Shown here: positions 42,064-50,039 of the stretch, one piece after another | Layout of the letters: every line of letters begins with the position of its first letter | How positions within the stretch are numbered: the stretch's first letter is position 1 | DNA from: Pantoea septica | Lineage (GTDB): Bacteria; Pseudomonadota; Gammaproteobacteria; Enterobacterales; Enterobacteriaceae | Length of the DNA stretch: 64,000 bases | Reading direction: 5' to 3' | Assembly (NCBI RefSeq): GCF_002095575.1 | Contig: NZ_MLJJ01000007.1 | Span: 62,001-126,000, forward strand | Translations under genes and position numbers: made by a program | Notes under the pieces: model-generated | Told to the model about the DNA's origin: nothing | Databases searched by the model: none | What the model saw: the letters and a program-made list of their open reading frames with translations, nothing else

Positions 42064-42105
42064 TTTTCATCCATGCAACATCAATAAGCCTACCCGTTCA
42101 GGTTA

Positions 42106-42540
42106 CTAATTTCTGAGCATGGCCGCATCGACTTTAGCTTTATGGTCTGCCTGACGTTTCCATGCGCTATATATATCTTTAGTCCACGCCTTACCAGCTT
42201 TCGTCTGATAGCCTGCATCGTTAAGTCGTTCTGCGATGATGCGACCATTGTCAAAGCCCTGATTGATAGTCTCTGCAATGATGCGGATCACCTCCTGTTC
42301 ATCGTATGGCAAACCCGGCACACCCTGCTTACCGATGATAAGAGCAGCCGCGGCCACTTCCATACGTTCCACCAGCGACATTAAGCGAGCGTTAGGATTA
42401 GTCTCTGGCAGGCTCATCTTCTGCCGAATAGCATCGACCAGCCATGCTGTTTTATCACCACCAGCAGCGCTAACAGCATCAGTAAAAGCTTCGCTTAGTT
42501 CGGCTGGTACACGGAAAGTAACGGAAAGGGATTTGCTCAT
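42106..42540 (-). CDS. RHH protein with recombinase-like C-terminal helix-turn-helix
   Basis: A 144-residue protein. The N-terminus SKSLSVTFRVPAELSEAFTDAVSAAGGDKTAWLVDAI is a ribbon-helix-helix domain. The C-terminus YDEQEVIRIIAETINQGFDNGRIIAERLNDAGYQTKAGKAWT resembles the helical domain following serine-recombinase catalytic domains. It sits next to the second iteron cluster, so it may regulate copy number or cargo. A truncated copy lies at 40.34-40.51 kb. Confidence 0.65.
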   Translation of the reverse strand: MSKSLSVTFRVPAELSEAFTDAVSAAGGDKTAWLVDAIRQKMSLPETNPNARLMSLVERMEVAAAALIIGKQGVPGLPYDEQEVIRIIAETINQGFDNGRIIAERLNDAGYQTKAGKAWTKDIYSAWKRQADHKAKVDAAMLRN

Positions 42541-42607
42541 AGGTCACCAGCATCAGGGGAGAAGTGAGCATTTTAGCATCGTAAGACAGTGTAAGACATG
42601 AAAAATT

Positions 42608-42728
42608 GTTGGTTCATACTGTCCCGTTGTTGGTTCAATTGGGGGCTGTGTTGGTTCACTTTTTCCAAAATAAACCTTACAAAACAAGAATCTTTACAAA
42701 TTGAACCAACTGAACCAACTGAACTACA
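42608..42728. repeat. Satellite iterons, second cluster (crr-like)
   Basis: Three GTTGGTTCA copies start at 42608, 42629 and 42650 with a 21-bp period. An AT-rich stretch follows, then TGAACCAAC at 42702 and 42711 and a degenerate copy at 42720 with a 9-bp period. Read on the other strand, this is the same plan as the cluster at 30837: three tandem 9-mers, AT-rich DNA, three spaced inverted copies. P4 needs ori plus a second region, crr, bound by alpha. Confidence 0.72.
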
Positions 42729-43205
42729 TGTTTTTGCATATATATAACGCAAGCGCGGCCTAAGGCTCATCATGCGCTTTCCTATTTGATGATCCAGATC
42801 TTTCAGTATCTATAAGACATATCAAAACATCTGGATCAGCTATCTAGGTCAGCGTCAAAGTAGAAGTGTGACGCAGTCATTAATCGCTGTTTAAAAAATG
42901 GGCTGACTTTGAGGTCATAAAAACATTTGGGGGTACTTTTGGGGGTATGTGGAATTATATAATGCATAAAAAACATTATATAACATATACATATGTTTTA
43001 TTATTCAATCCTGCAGGGCGCCATATGTTAGCCCACCTAAGTATTTTAAAGTCCAGTCAACTCTTCAACTTCAAATACTTACCTTCCTTTTGTAGCCCGT
43101 TAACGTACACCGTCATATTTCAAAACCCACGCTGTTTTGTTGGTACCTGTGTTGGTATTTTAAGTTCGAAAATGCAGATACCATCAGAAGATGGGTTTTA
43201 GTATG
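42729..43205. other. Island junction with integrase-leader motifs
   Basis: No gene is convincing. TTTGGGGGTAC-TTTTGGGGGTATG at 42926-42949 resembles the leader of the first P4 integrase (GGGGGTACATTTGGGGGTAG at 21776). A second leader-like GGTACCTGTGTTGGTAT lies at 43142, before the broken integrase. Between them at 43004-43024 is a degenerate copy of the argW 3' end. Confidence 0.6.
43004..43024. other. Degenerate attachment core related to the argW 3' end
   Basis: TTCAATCCTGCAGGGCGCCAT aligns with the argW T-arm/acceptor end at 21639-21662, with TCCTGCAGGG exact and small gaps elsewhere. It lies about 200 bp before the integrase remnant start, similar to the roughly 190-bp distance from the argW copy to the intact P4 integrase start. 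Confidence 0.45.
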
Positions 43206-43764
43206 GCGCTCACTGAGTTAACAATAAGAAATACAAAGCCTTCTGATAAACCTGTCAAATTGACAGACGGTAATGGTATGCATCATTCCCGGAAAGCGAC
43301 AACCTATGAAGGGGGTAAAATATTCTGCAAGAGGGGCAAAGATGAAAACCCCACATCTGGCTCCACTAAGCACTCAAGCTAAAGCGCTCCTGGAAGAGCT
43401 TCACTCGATCAGTAGTGATAAAGAACTTATGTTCAATAGTTTTACCAGGGACGACAAACTTGTCAGTGCAAACACCCTCAACAAAGCACTCAGGACGATG
43501 GGCTACGATACGAAAGCAGAAGCCTGCGGGCATGGTGTCAGGACTATAGCGTGTGCCTTAATCGAATCGGGGTTATGGTCGAGAGATGCTGTGGAAAGAC
43601 AAATCAGCCACCAGGAACGCAACAGTGTCCGAGCTGCATACATACATCAAGCGGAGCATTTGGAAGAACGGAGACTTATGTTGCAATGGTGGGCTGACTA
43701 CCTCGAAGCATGTAAAAAAGGGGCACTAACACCTTTCTCCTTTTCAAAAGGTTCAGGATTTTGA
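43206..43764 (+). pseudogene. P4-type integrase with large internal deletion
   Basis: The frame from 43206 reads MALTELTIRNTKPSDKPVKL then TDGNGMH, the N-terminus of P4-family integrases. It then drops about 250 residues and leaves frame. From about 43315 another frame gives the catalytic C-terminus: TPHLAPLSTQAKALLEELHS, GHGVRTIACALIESG, SHQERNSVRAAYIHQAEHLEERR. The active-site Arg block of the middle is missing, so no active enzyme can be made. It marks the left end of the decayed island. Confidence 0.88.
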
Positions 43765-44019
43765 GACGGATAATTATCCTGTAAACAGGAACTTCTTGAG
43801 ATTTACATTCTAAATAAATTTCTTATCTATTGATTCACTTTGTCCAAAAGCAAAGCGCAATTGATAAAGAATAGTTGCTTACTTGTTAAGGCACTCTACT
43901 TTGATGGGAAAAACGCCATAACCTTTTCGAATAACTGAACGTTAAGGAAAATATTAATTTCAGGATTGCGGTAAAATTGTATGATAGTTACTTATTTAAC
44001 TGAAAGGGATTGATTTGGA

Positions 44020-44823
44020 ATGAAAGGAATCGATAAAAGACTAATCATCTTCACCACAAAAAAAAGATTCAATGACAGAAATGCCGATGACATGCAAAGT
44101 GGCGACATGGATGTTGATACACTGAAAAAGCATTATCATCTTGGACAAGTATCAACTTTCATAGACTGGAATACTTTTGGTCCCTCTTATCAGCATCCCG
44201 CTACTAACTCCATCCGGCCAGTTAGTAGAGAAAGAGCCATAGGGATGTTATACGATGAACTGAGATCTCAGGGCTATGTCTTTTCTTTCCGAGGACCATA
44301 CCAGGGCTTGATCATAGATCTTTTCAATCATATGCAGCGCAGTAATGGAAAAGATTATCAGCATCCGACTATGAACAATGCCTACAGAAATCTCATTTTG
44401 AGTGACAACTCTGCCGATAGCACATTATCCATAATTAAAAACACTATCGAGCAATTTGATTTCAACAAGTCCGAATTGACGAAAGAACATTCTTCAGCTG
44501 TGTTATCTAAAAGCCATTTACCTAAATACACAAGATGGAAAGATTTCATCAATGGTATGGGGATTACCGTCCATGACATAAACAGCACAGAAATTTCTAT
44601 CGAAAGCTTGACCTTCCAGGGAAATAAATATACTGCGGTTGTCAAATACAGAGCACAAGACCATTTTGGCTTAGATAAAGAAGATATATTAAAGGCTAAA
44701 TTCAACTCTATTACTTTCTTTAGAATATGGTTCGTTTTACAGAGGGCTAAGCATTTGACTCAAAAGCCATTTTTCACAAATTTCGAAGCCACTATAACAT
44801 TGACAGGAGAAAACAATGTTTAA
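44020..44823 (+). CDS. DUF3289 family protein, unit 1
   Basis: A 267-residue protein. The family pattern is visible: IFTTKKRFNDRNADDMQSGD, the LYDELRSQGYVFSFRGPYQGL block, FINGMGITVHD and QDHFGLDKEDI...FFRIWFVLQRA. It is more AT-rich and divergent than units 2-4 and lacks their repeated leader. Its end overlaps the DUF943 gene by eight bases. DUF3289-DUF943 pairs recur in enterobacteria, and an effector plus immunity relationship is plausible but not shown. Confidence 0.8.
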   Translation: MKGIDKRLIIFTTKKRFNDRNADDMQSGDMDVDTLKKHYHLGQVSTFIDWNTFGPSYQHPATNSIRPVSRERAIGMLYDELRSQGYVFSFRGPYQGLIIDLFNHMQRSNGKDYQHPTMNNAYRNLILSDNSADSTLSIIKNTIEQFDFNKSELTKEHSSAVLSKSHLPKYTRWKDFINGMGITVHDINSTEISIESLTFQGNKYTAVVKYRAQDHFGLDKEDILKAKFNSITFFRIWFVLQRAKHLTQKPFFTNFEATITLTGENNV

Positions 44824-45268
44824 CTATAAAAGGATTGGAGTAATTTTAGTTTCTTTAATAATAGCATACTGCATATGGATTATTATAAGACCAGCTAAAA
44901 TAGTCAGAATTGATAATGGTGCGGTTTTTGTAGAACATTTACCGATGACTACAGAAGGGAAACTAAACTGGTGGTTGAAAAACAGAGAGTTACTTGAGAA
45001 TAAATATCACATCTTCAATACCCCTAATAACTTCACAGTTACCGTCATGAATTTCGGTGGTTATGAAAAATTACCAACCGGAACCAGAGATGGTTCAATT
45101 GATGACTATACTTGCTTTAATGATACTAATGGCGAGCATAAGAAATGTGTTTATAACAGCATAGCGTTAGTCGTTAGGGGTAGCCTAAATGGTAAAGTTT
45201 TTATAACAATAGACGGTAAAACTTATCTTCAAACCGGTAATGATAAAGCTATAATTTATAAAAAGTAA
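44816..45268 (+). CDS. DUF943 family membrane protein, unit 1
   Basis: A 150-residue protein. It has an N-terminal membrane helix (IGVILVSLIIAYCIWIII), then RPAKIVRIDNGAVFVEHLPMTTEGKLNWWLKNRELLENKY, the hallmark of DUF943, and a periplasmic beta domain with a Cys pair (DDYTCFND...KKCVY). It would be the immunity or partner protein of the upstream DUF3289. Confidence 0.8.
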   Translation: MFNYKRIGVILVSLIIAYCIWIIIRPAKIVRIDNGAVFVEHLPMTTEGKLNWWLKNRELLENKYHIFNTPNNFTVTVMNFGGYEKLPTGTRDGSIDDYTCFNDTNGEHKKCVYNSIALVVRGSLNGKVFITIDGKTYLQTGNDKAIIYKK

Positions 45269-45299
45269 GCCATGTAATCCAAGGCACAATTGAAAATAA

Positions 45300-45507
45300 A
45301 AAATACTTTTAGCATTAATGCTTTTTACTCCTTTATCATTTGCCGATTCTAATGTTAAAGGTGCGGAAACAGCCGCGCTGAATTTCAACAAAGGGTATGT
45401 TGATTAGCTTATGCAGGATAAATCTCATCTGACTGATTACTCATCCATTTCAAAATATGTAACAAGTGACACGATCAGTACTTTGAAGAAGCTATACTGC
45501 GGGGATA
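45300..45507 (+). pseudogene. DUF3828-like exported protein fragment
   Basis: One frame reads LLALMLFTPLSFADSNVKGA then ETAALNFNKGYVD, TAG, then LMQDKSHLTDYSSISKYVTS and DTISTLKKLYC. This matches exported DUF3828 proteins (signal peptide, A-L-FN-WY, L-DY, YVT-DTL). The start codon is damaged, an internal TAG interrupts it, and the 3' end is replaced by tape measure DNA. Confidence 0.55.
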
Positions 45508-45775
45508 GCAATGATGTAGAACGCCAGCGCCACCAGCACAGGATATGACGTATGGCGGTCAGGTGCAGTTACAGGCAGCGGCCAGCAATCCGATTGCCTC
45601 CATGACCAGCAACGCTATCAGCAATTCATCCCGGCAGGTTTCACAGCGTACCGGCGTGCGGATCGACAATATCGAGATCCAGACGCAGGCCACTGATGCG
45701 AAAGTTATAGCGCAGGAGATTCCCGGAAATCTTAAAGATGCCACATGGTATTTTAATGTTGGCCTGAGAGCGTAA
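45508..45775 (+). pseudogene. Tail tape measure C-terminal fragment, unit 2 side
   Basis: The frame PAPPAQDMTYGGQVQLQAAA, SNPIASMTSNAISNSSRQVS, VRIDNIEIQTQATDAK and ending WYFNVGLRA is the tail end of a phage tape measure protein. It is cut off abruptly at 45.5 kb. Further pieces of the same gene precede units 3 and 4. It is not the same family as the tape measure at 33.6 kb. Confidence 0.65.
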
Positions 45776-45802
45776 AGCGACCACTATCCCCCTGCCTGGA
45801 AT

Positions 45803-45912
45803 CTGCAAAAAAATTACGGGCAGAGGCTGTACAATGTTTACACTCTGACCTTTCACCGCGTATTATTCCCTGTGAGGAACTCCACGGACGATAACACAAG
45901 GAATGTGTCACG
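45803..45912 (+). promoter_or_regulatory. Repeated leader of DUF3289 unit 2
   Basis: A leader of about 110 bp conserved before units 2, 3 and 4. It holds a TACAAT box at 45830-45835 and ends with ACACAAGGAATGTGT, in which the AAGGA ribosome site falls in the loop of an ACAC/GTGT dyad just before the ATG. Conservation between units suggests promoter and translational control. Confidence 0.5.
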
Positions 45913-46764
45913 ATGACCGGGCTACAGTTTCCCTGCACCCTATTTAAAACCCAGAAGTGGATGGACGACTACAGCGCCAGTGATATGCGCTGCGGCGATC
46001 TGACCGAGGCACAGTTAAAATCATATTACCGCCTGGATTACATTTCTGACCGGGTTGACCCTTATACACTGACCCGGCGTTCTCCAATGGATCGTCCTCA
46101 GTCCATGTTCTGCTGTAATCTGCGTCCAGCAGGTGAGAAAATTACCCGCCAGCAGTGTGCCGCTATCCTGTTTGATGAGTTTCGTCAGCTATCCCGCCTG
46201 TTTTCGGTATATGGGCCATACCGCCATCTGAACGAAAAGATGATCACTCACATGCAGAACGGCAATAGTACGCCCTTCCGGGATATGGCACTGGACAGGG
46301 CATTGAAAGAGCATATTCTTAATGACAGGACAAAAAATAGCACACGTTTGTTATTGAAAGAAGCATTTAATACCTATATCGATTGGGAACGTAAATTCTT
46401 TCCAGCAGAGGAGAAAGACAGGCTAAGAAAAGTCATTCTGGATGGCAGATTACCCAAATTTGACAGGTTCCAGGATAATTTCAACGGCATGGGTATTACC
46501 GTTCATGATACCTGGGCAACGCATATCACTATAAATTCACTGCACATTGAAAATGATTGATACCGGGCAGTGGTGCATTACAAGGTGCAGGATCACTTCG
46601 GCCTCGACAGCGATGATATACTGAAAACAAAATTCAGCCAGTTTCATTTCTTCCGCATCTGGTTTGTACTCCAGCGATACAATCAGTTCGGTTTTAAACC
46701 TTTTATGACCAATATGGAAGCAACCGTAGAAATCACAGGGGGGCGAAATGACAGTAATAAATAA
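45913..46764 (+). pseudogene. DUF3289 family gene, unit 2, broken by TGA
   Basis: The frame codes for 216 residues, stops at TGA 46558-46560, and continues in the same frame for 67 codons to 46764. Unit 3 has CGA at the same place (LHIENDRYRA), so one C-to-T change made the stop. Conserved blocks are DDYSASDMRCGDLTEAQLK, ILFDEFRQLSRLFSVYGPYRHL, NGMGITVHDTWATH and, after the stop, YKVQDHFGLDSDD. The downstream DUF943 gene is intact. Confidence 0.85.
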
Positions 46765-47212
46765 AAAAATGCTTTATTCTCTGTTACTGATTGGCTGCGC
46801 CCTGTTGGGCGTCTTCCTGTGGCTGTCGTTACGTTCGGTAGAGGTTGTAGCGGTTCATGAGGATGGGGAGTTTAGCTCTGTTCTTGTAAGAAACTTTCCT
46901 TTTACTGATCGGGGTAAAATAAGCTGGTGGCTAAAAAATAAGGATATTTTAAAAGTAAAATATAATATTCCAAAACCTGCAGATGACGGGTTTTTCTCCA
47001 TAGTATTTTGGGATTTTGGTGATGGCTACAAAGAAGAAGGGAAATATGACAGGCGTTGCTTTGAAGATATGAAACCACCTAAAAACTGTATAGAAAAAAA
47101 CAGAGTTTTCTCAGTTAGTGACAGTAAAAACATGGGCCTTTCTTTTACTACCCATGATGAAATATATCGCATGAGGAAAAACGGGAAGATAGTGAAAGAC
47201 GAATCCAATTAG
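46748..47212 (+). CDS. DUF943 family membrane protein, unit 2
   Basis: A 154-residue protein. N-terminal membrane helix (LLLIGCALLGVFLWLSL), then VEVVAVHEDGEFSSVLVRNF, KISWWLKNKDILKVKY and FGDGYKEEGKYDRRCF. It overlaps the DUF3289 frame by 17 bases. Its 3' half and about 180 bp beyond are almost identical to unit 4. It could still give immunity although its partner gene is broken. Confidence 0.82.
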   Translation: MTVINKKMLYSLLLIGCALLGVFLWLSLRSVEVVAVHEDGEFSSVLVRNFPFTDRGKISWWLKNKDILKVKYNIPKPADDGFFSIVFWDFGDGYKEEGKYDRRCFEDMKPPKNCIEKNRVFSVSDSKNMGLSFTTHDEIYRMRKNGKIVKDESN

Positions 47213-47390
47213 TCTTTGCCGCCCTCGCGTAGAGACAGCAATAAAATCATCCCCTGCCCGGCTTGCATCAGCCCTGCATAAGTATCATAAGCTCAGGAGG
47301 CTATCTCGACGGAGAGAAAAGCGGCAACGCCTTACCGCCTGCCTTAACCCTCTTTCAGTAAGACGATTGCGTGGATGGCGACCGTAACAG

Positions 47391-47590
47391 ATGAAACCCG
47401 AACCAAAGCCCTTTTAGGTATCCTATTGAAAATCCTTCAATGACTGTTGGCCTCGCGGCAATCAATGCCGCAGAACCACCTTTCAGGGTAGAACCTCGCC
47501 ATCTTAACGCCTGGTTAAAGGAGGGCGCCATAGCCTGTTATATGCTGATGGACGACATACGGGAACTGTGGAACCGTGAAGGGTCGGGGT
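47391..47590 (+). pseudogene. Remnant frame after unit 2 (copy A of a repeated ORF)
   Basis: ATGAAACCCGAACCAAAGCC at 47391 begins like the unit 3 copy, but an extra T shifts the frame. From 47440 the product reads MTVGLAAINAAEPPFRVEPR then HLNAWLKEGAIACYMLMDDI and RELWNREG. The same sequence follows units 3 and 4. Protein identity is not recognised. Confidence 0.5.
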
Positions 47591-47659
47591 GCCGTTCGAA
47601 CAGATGTTCGGTAAAGTTAAAAAGTGTACGCTGAATGCAAATTGTCGAACGGATATGGA

Positions 47660-47733
47660 AAGGCATTGCGCAGGAGATCCTCGGAAATCTTAAAGATGTC
47701 ACATGGCATTTTGAGGATGGCCTGAGAGCATAG
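47660..47733 (+). pseudogene. Tail tape measure C-terminal fragment, unit 3 side
   Basis: GIAQEILGNLKDVTWHFEDGLRA then TAG matches the last codons of the unit 2 fragment (AQEIPGNLKDATWYFNVGLRA). Only about 70 bp are left before the unit 3 leader. Confidence 0.55.
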
Positions 47734-47761
47734 ATTGTCCACTATTCCCCTGTCCGAAAAC

Positions 47762-47869
47762 GGTAAAAAATTACGGGCAGGGACTGTACAAAGTTTACAC
47801 TTTAACCCCCCAGCGCGTATTATTCCCTGTGAAGACCTCAAAGGACGATAACACAAGGAATGTGTCACG
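47762..47869 (+). promoter_or_regulatory. Repeated leader of DUF3289 unit 3
   Basis: This follows the unit 2 leader closely, with TACAAAG replacing the TACAAT box and the ACACAAGGAATGTGT ribosome-site hairpin unchanged. A weaker -10 may mean lower expression. Confidence 0.45.
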
Positions 47870-48715
47870 ATGGCCGCACTACAGCTTCCCTGTACCATAT
47901 TCACTACCCAAAATCGTATGGACGACTACGGCGCTAAAGATATGCGCTGCGGCGACTTAACCGAAGCACAGTTAAAATTCCATTACCGCCTGGATTACAT
48001 TTCTGACCGGGTTGCCCCTTATACACTGACCCGGCGTTCCCCAATGGATCGTCCTCAGTCCATGTTCTGTTGTAATCTGCGTCCAGCAGGTGAAAAAATT
48101 ACTCGCCAGCAGTGTGCCGCTATCCTGTTTGATGAGTTTCGTCAGCTATCCCGCCTGTTTTCGGTATATGGGCCATACCGCCATCTGATTGAGAAGATGA
48201 TCACCCATATGCAAAACGGTAATGGCAGACCCTTCAGTGATATCTCGCTGAACCGGGCATTGAGGGAGCATATTTTTAATGATAAAACTGAGAAGAGTAC
48301 ATTATTGAGAATAAAAGAAACTCTTAATGAAAACATAGACTGGAATAATAAATACTATCCAACTGTGAAAAAAGAAAAACTATACGAAGTAATATCTTTT
48401 GGTAAGCTACCTAAATTTGACAGATTCCAGGATAACTTTAATGGGATGGGAATCACCGTTCACGATACCTGGGCAACACATATCACTATAAAATCACTAC
48501 ATATTGAAAATGACCGATACCGAGCAATGGTACATTATAAGGTACAGGATCACTTCGGACTTGACGATAATGATATACTGAAAACAAAATTCAGCCAGTT
48601 CCATTTCTTCCGCATCTGGTTTGTTCTCCAGCGGTACAATCAGATTGGCTTTAGGCCATTTATGACCAATATGGAAGCCACTGTAGAGATTACAGGAGGT
48701 AGTAATGAAAACTAA
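47870..48715 (+). CDS. DUF3289 family protein, unit 3
   Basis: A 281-residue protein. N-terminal MDDYGAKDMRCGDLTEAQLK, middle RPAGEKITRQQCAAILFDEF, C-terminal NGMGITVHDTWATHITIKS and HYKVQDHFGLDDNDI. Residues about 120-180 (LNENIDWNNKYYPTVKKEKLYEV) are AT-rich and differ from units 2 and 4, while both flanks are nearly the same. That is the mosaic pattern of effectors with a variable core. It overlaps its DUF943 partner by 11 bases. Confidence 0.85.
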   Translation: MAALQLPCTIFTTQNRMDDYGAKDMRCGDLTEAQLKFHYRLDYISDRVAPYTLTRRSPMDRPQSMFCCNLRPAGEKITRQQCAAILFDEFRQLSRLFSVYGPYRHLIEKMITHMQNGNGRPFSDISLNRALREHIFNDKTEKSTLLRIKETLNENIDWNNKYYPTVKKEKLYEVISFGKLPKFDRFQDNFNGMGITVHDTWATHITIKSLHIENDRYRAMVHYKVQDHFGLDDNDILKTKFSQFHFFRIWFVLQRYNQIGFRPFMTNMEATVEITGGSNEN

Positions 48716-49169
48716 CCTAAAAAAAATTCTGTTGGCTTTTGTTGTTGCCGGCTGTGCGCTGGCGGGCTATCTTTTGTGGTTGACCTCACGCCCGGTTGAA
48801 ATTGTTGCAGTTCACCACAGAAGTAGTGGCTTCAGCGCTATTTTAGTAAAAAACTTCCCTTTAACCGACAAGGGGAAAATTAGCTGGTGGCTGGAAAATA
48901 GCAAAAATATCGAGAAAGAATATCAAATCCCCATACCTGATAAGGATGGCTCTTTTTATCTAACTTTTTGGTTGTTTGGTGATGGATATAAAGAAGAAAA
49001 ATACGACAGACTATGTTTTGATGATATGAGAACAAAAATGAACTGCATCGATAAAGAACCAGTATTTACTATCAAACGATTTAACTATGAAAGAGAGATG
49101 TTTATTACTTATGAAGGGCGTTATAAATTAAAAGATAACGGGGAGATAATGAAAATTCATCGTGAATAG
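48705..49169 (+). CDS. DUF943 family membrane protein, unit 3
   Basis: A 154-residue protein. Membrane helix LLAFVVAGCALAGYLLWL, then VEIVAVHHRSSGFSAILVKNF, KISWWLENSKNIEKEY and FGDGYKEEKYDRLCFDDM. The C-terminal part is distinct from units 2 and 4, consistent with a partner-specific immunity protein. GGAGG precedes the ATG. Confidence 0.83.
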   Translation: MKTNLKKILLAFVVAGCALAGYLLWLTSRPVEIVAVHHRSSGFSAILVKNFPLTDKGKISWWLENSKNIEKEYQIPIPDKDGSFYLTFWLFGDGYKEEKYDRLCFDDMRTKMNCIDKEPVFTIKRFNYEREMFITYEGRYKLKDNGEIMKIHRE

Positions 49170-49331
49170 AACCGCTCTCTCTCGCGTAGAGACTACAACA
49201 AAATCATTCTTCCTGACCGTCATGTAGTAAAATATTTAGGAGGCTATCCCGACGGAAAGAAAAGCGGTAACGCCTTACCGCCTGCCTCAACTCCTTTAGT
49301 AAGACGCTGGTGTGTGAGGCGAACGTAACAG

Positions 49332-49679
49332 ATGAAATCAGAACCAAAGCCTTTCAGGTATCCTTTTGAAACACCCTCAATAGCTGTTGGCCTCGCGGCG
49401 ATCAATGCTACAGAATCCTCTTTCAGGATCGAGCCTTGCCATCTTGAGGCCTGGTTTAAGAAAGGCACAATAGCCCGCTATCTGCTGTTGGACGACATAC
49501 GGGAACTGTGGAACCGTGAAGGGTTCGGAGAGCCGTTAGAAAAGGTATCCGGGAAAGTTAAAAACTGTAAGCTGATTGCAAGTTGTCAACTGATATGGAG
49601 TGGAGTCGAACAGAAGCAGGCGAGACGCCAGCTTATAGTGTTTTTTGCATTGATACCCGCCGAGGCTCTGTATCAGTAA
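49332..49679 (+). CDS. Repeated ORF after unit 3, longest copy
   Basis: A 115-residue frame: MKSEPKPFRYPFETPSIAVG, LAAINATESSFRIEPCHLEA, DDIRELWNREGFGEPLEKVS. The first 65 residues recur after units 2 and 4, each time with a different 3' junction. It is probably the start of a former larger gene downstream of each pair. Identity unknown. Confidence 0.4.
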   Translation: MKSEPKPFRYPFETPSIAVGLAAINATESSFRIEPCHLEAWFKKGTIARYLLLDDIRELWNREGFGEPLEKVSGKVKNCKLIASCQLIWSGVEQKQARRQLIVFFALIPAEALYQ

Positions 49680-50039
49680 GATTGCGAAGAATCCCCTACC
49701 GCTGCTCGTAACACCGACAAAGGGATAAACTCCGCTGACTTCACGTCTTTTGATTTTCCAATGCCAGAACCGGTACTACCTCACTATGAGGCACAAAAGA
49801 TTTAGGCAATGATCCACGGCTTCAACCCATCTGAAAGCATAACCGTAAGCCGGGTATGCATTGTCGCCCGCAGCTTTCCCGGCCTTAGCAACCCCCCCGC
49901 CCCCACCAAAAGGGTTAGAGGCTCCTGTACCGCCATTTCCACCACCACCATCGCCACCCGAAATATAAAATTCCCCGAACTGAATAAATTCCTTCAGGCG
50001 TCGAAAGAGGAAGTAACAGCGCTGTAGGATCCGTTTGCG

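Noticed and set aside
42947-43201. Frame starting MWNYIMHKKHYI
   Set aside because: It covers integrase-leader motifs and the argW-like core, has no ribosome site and an odd composition.
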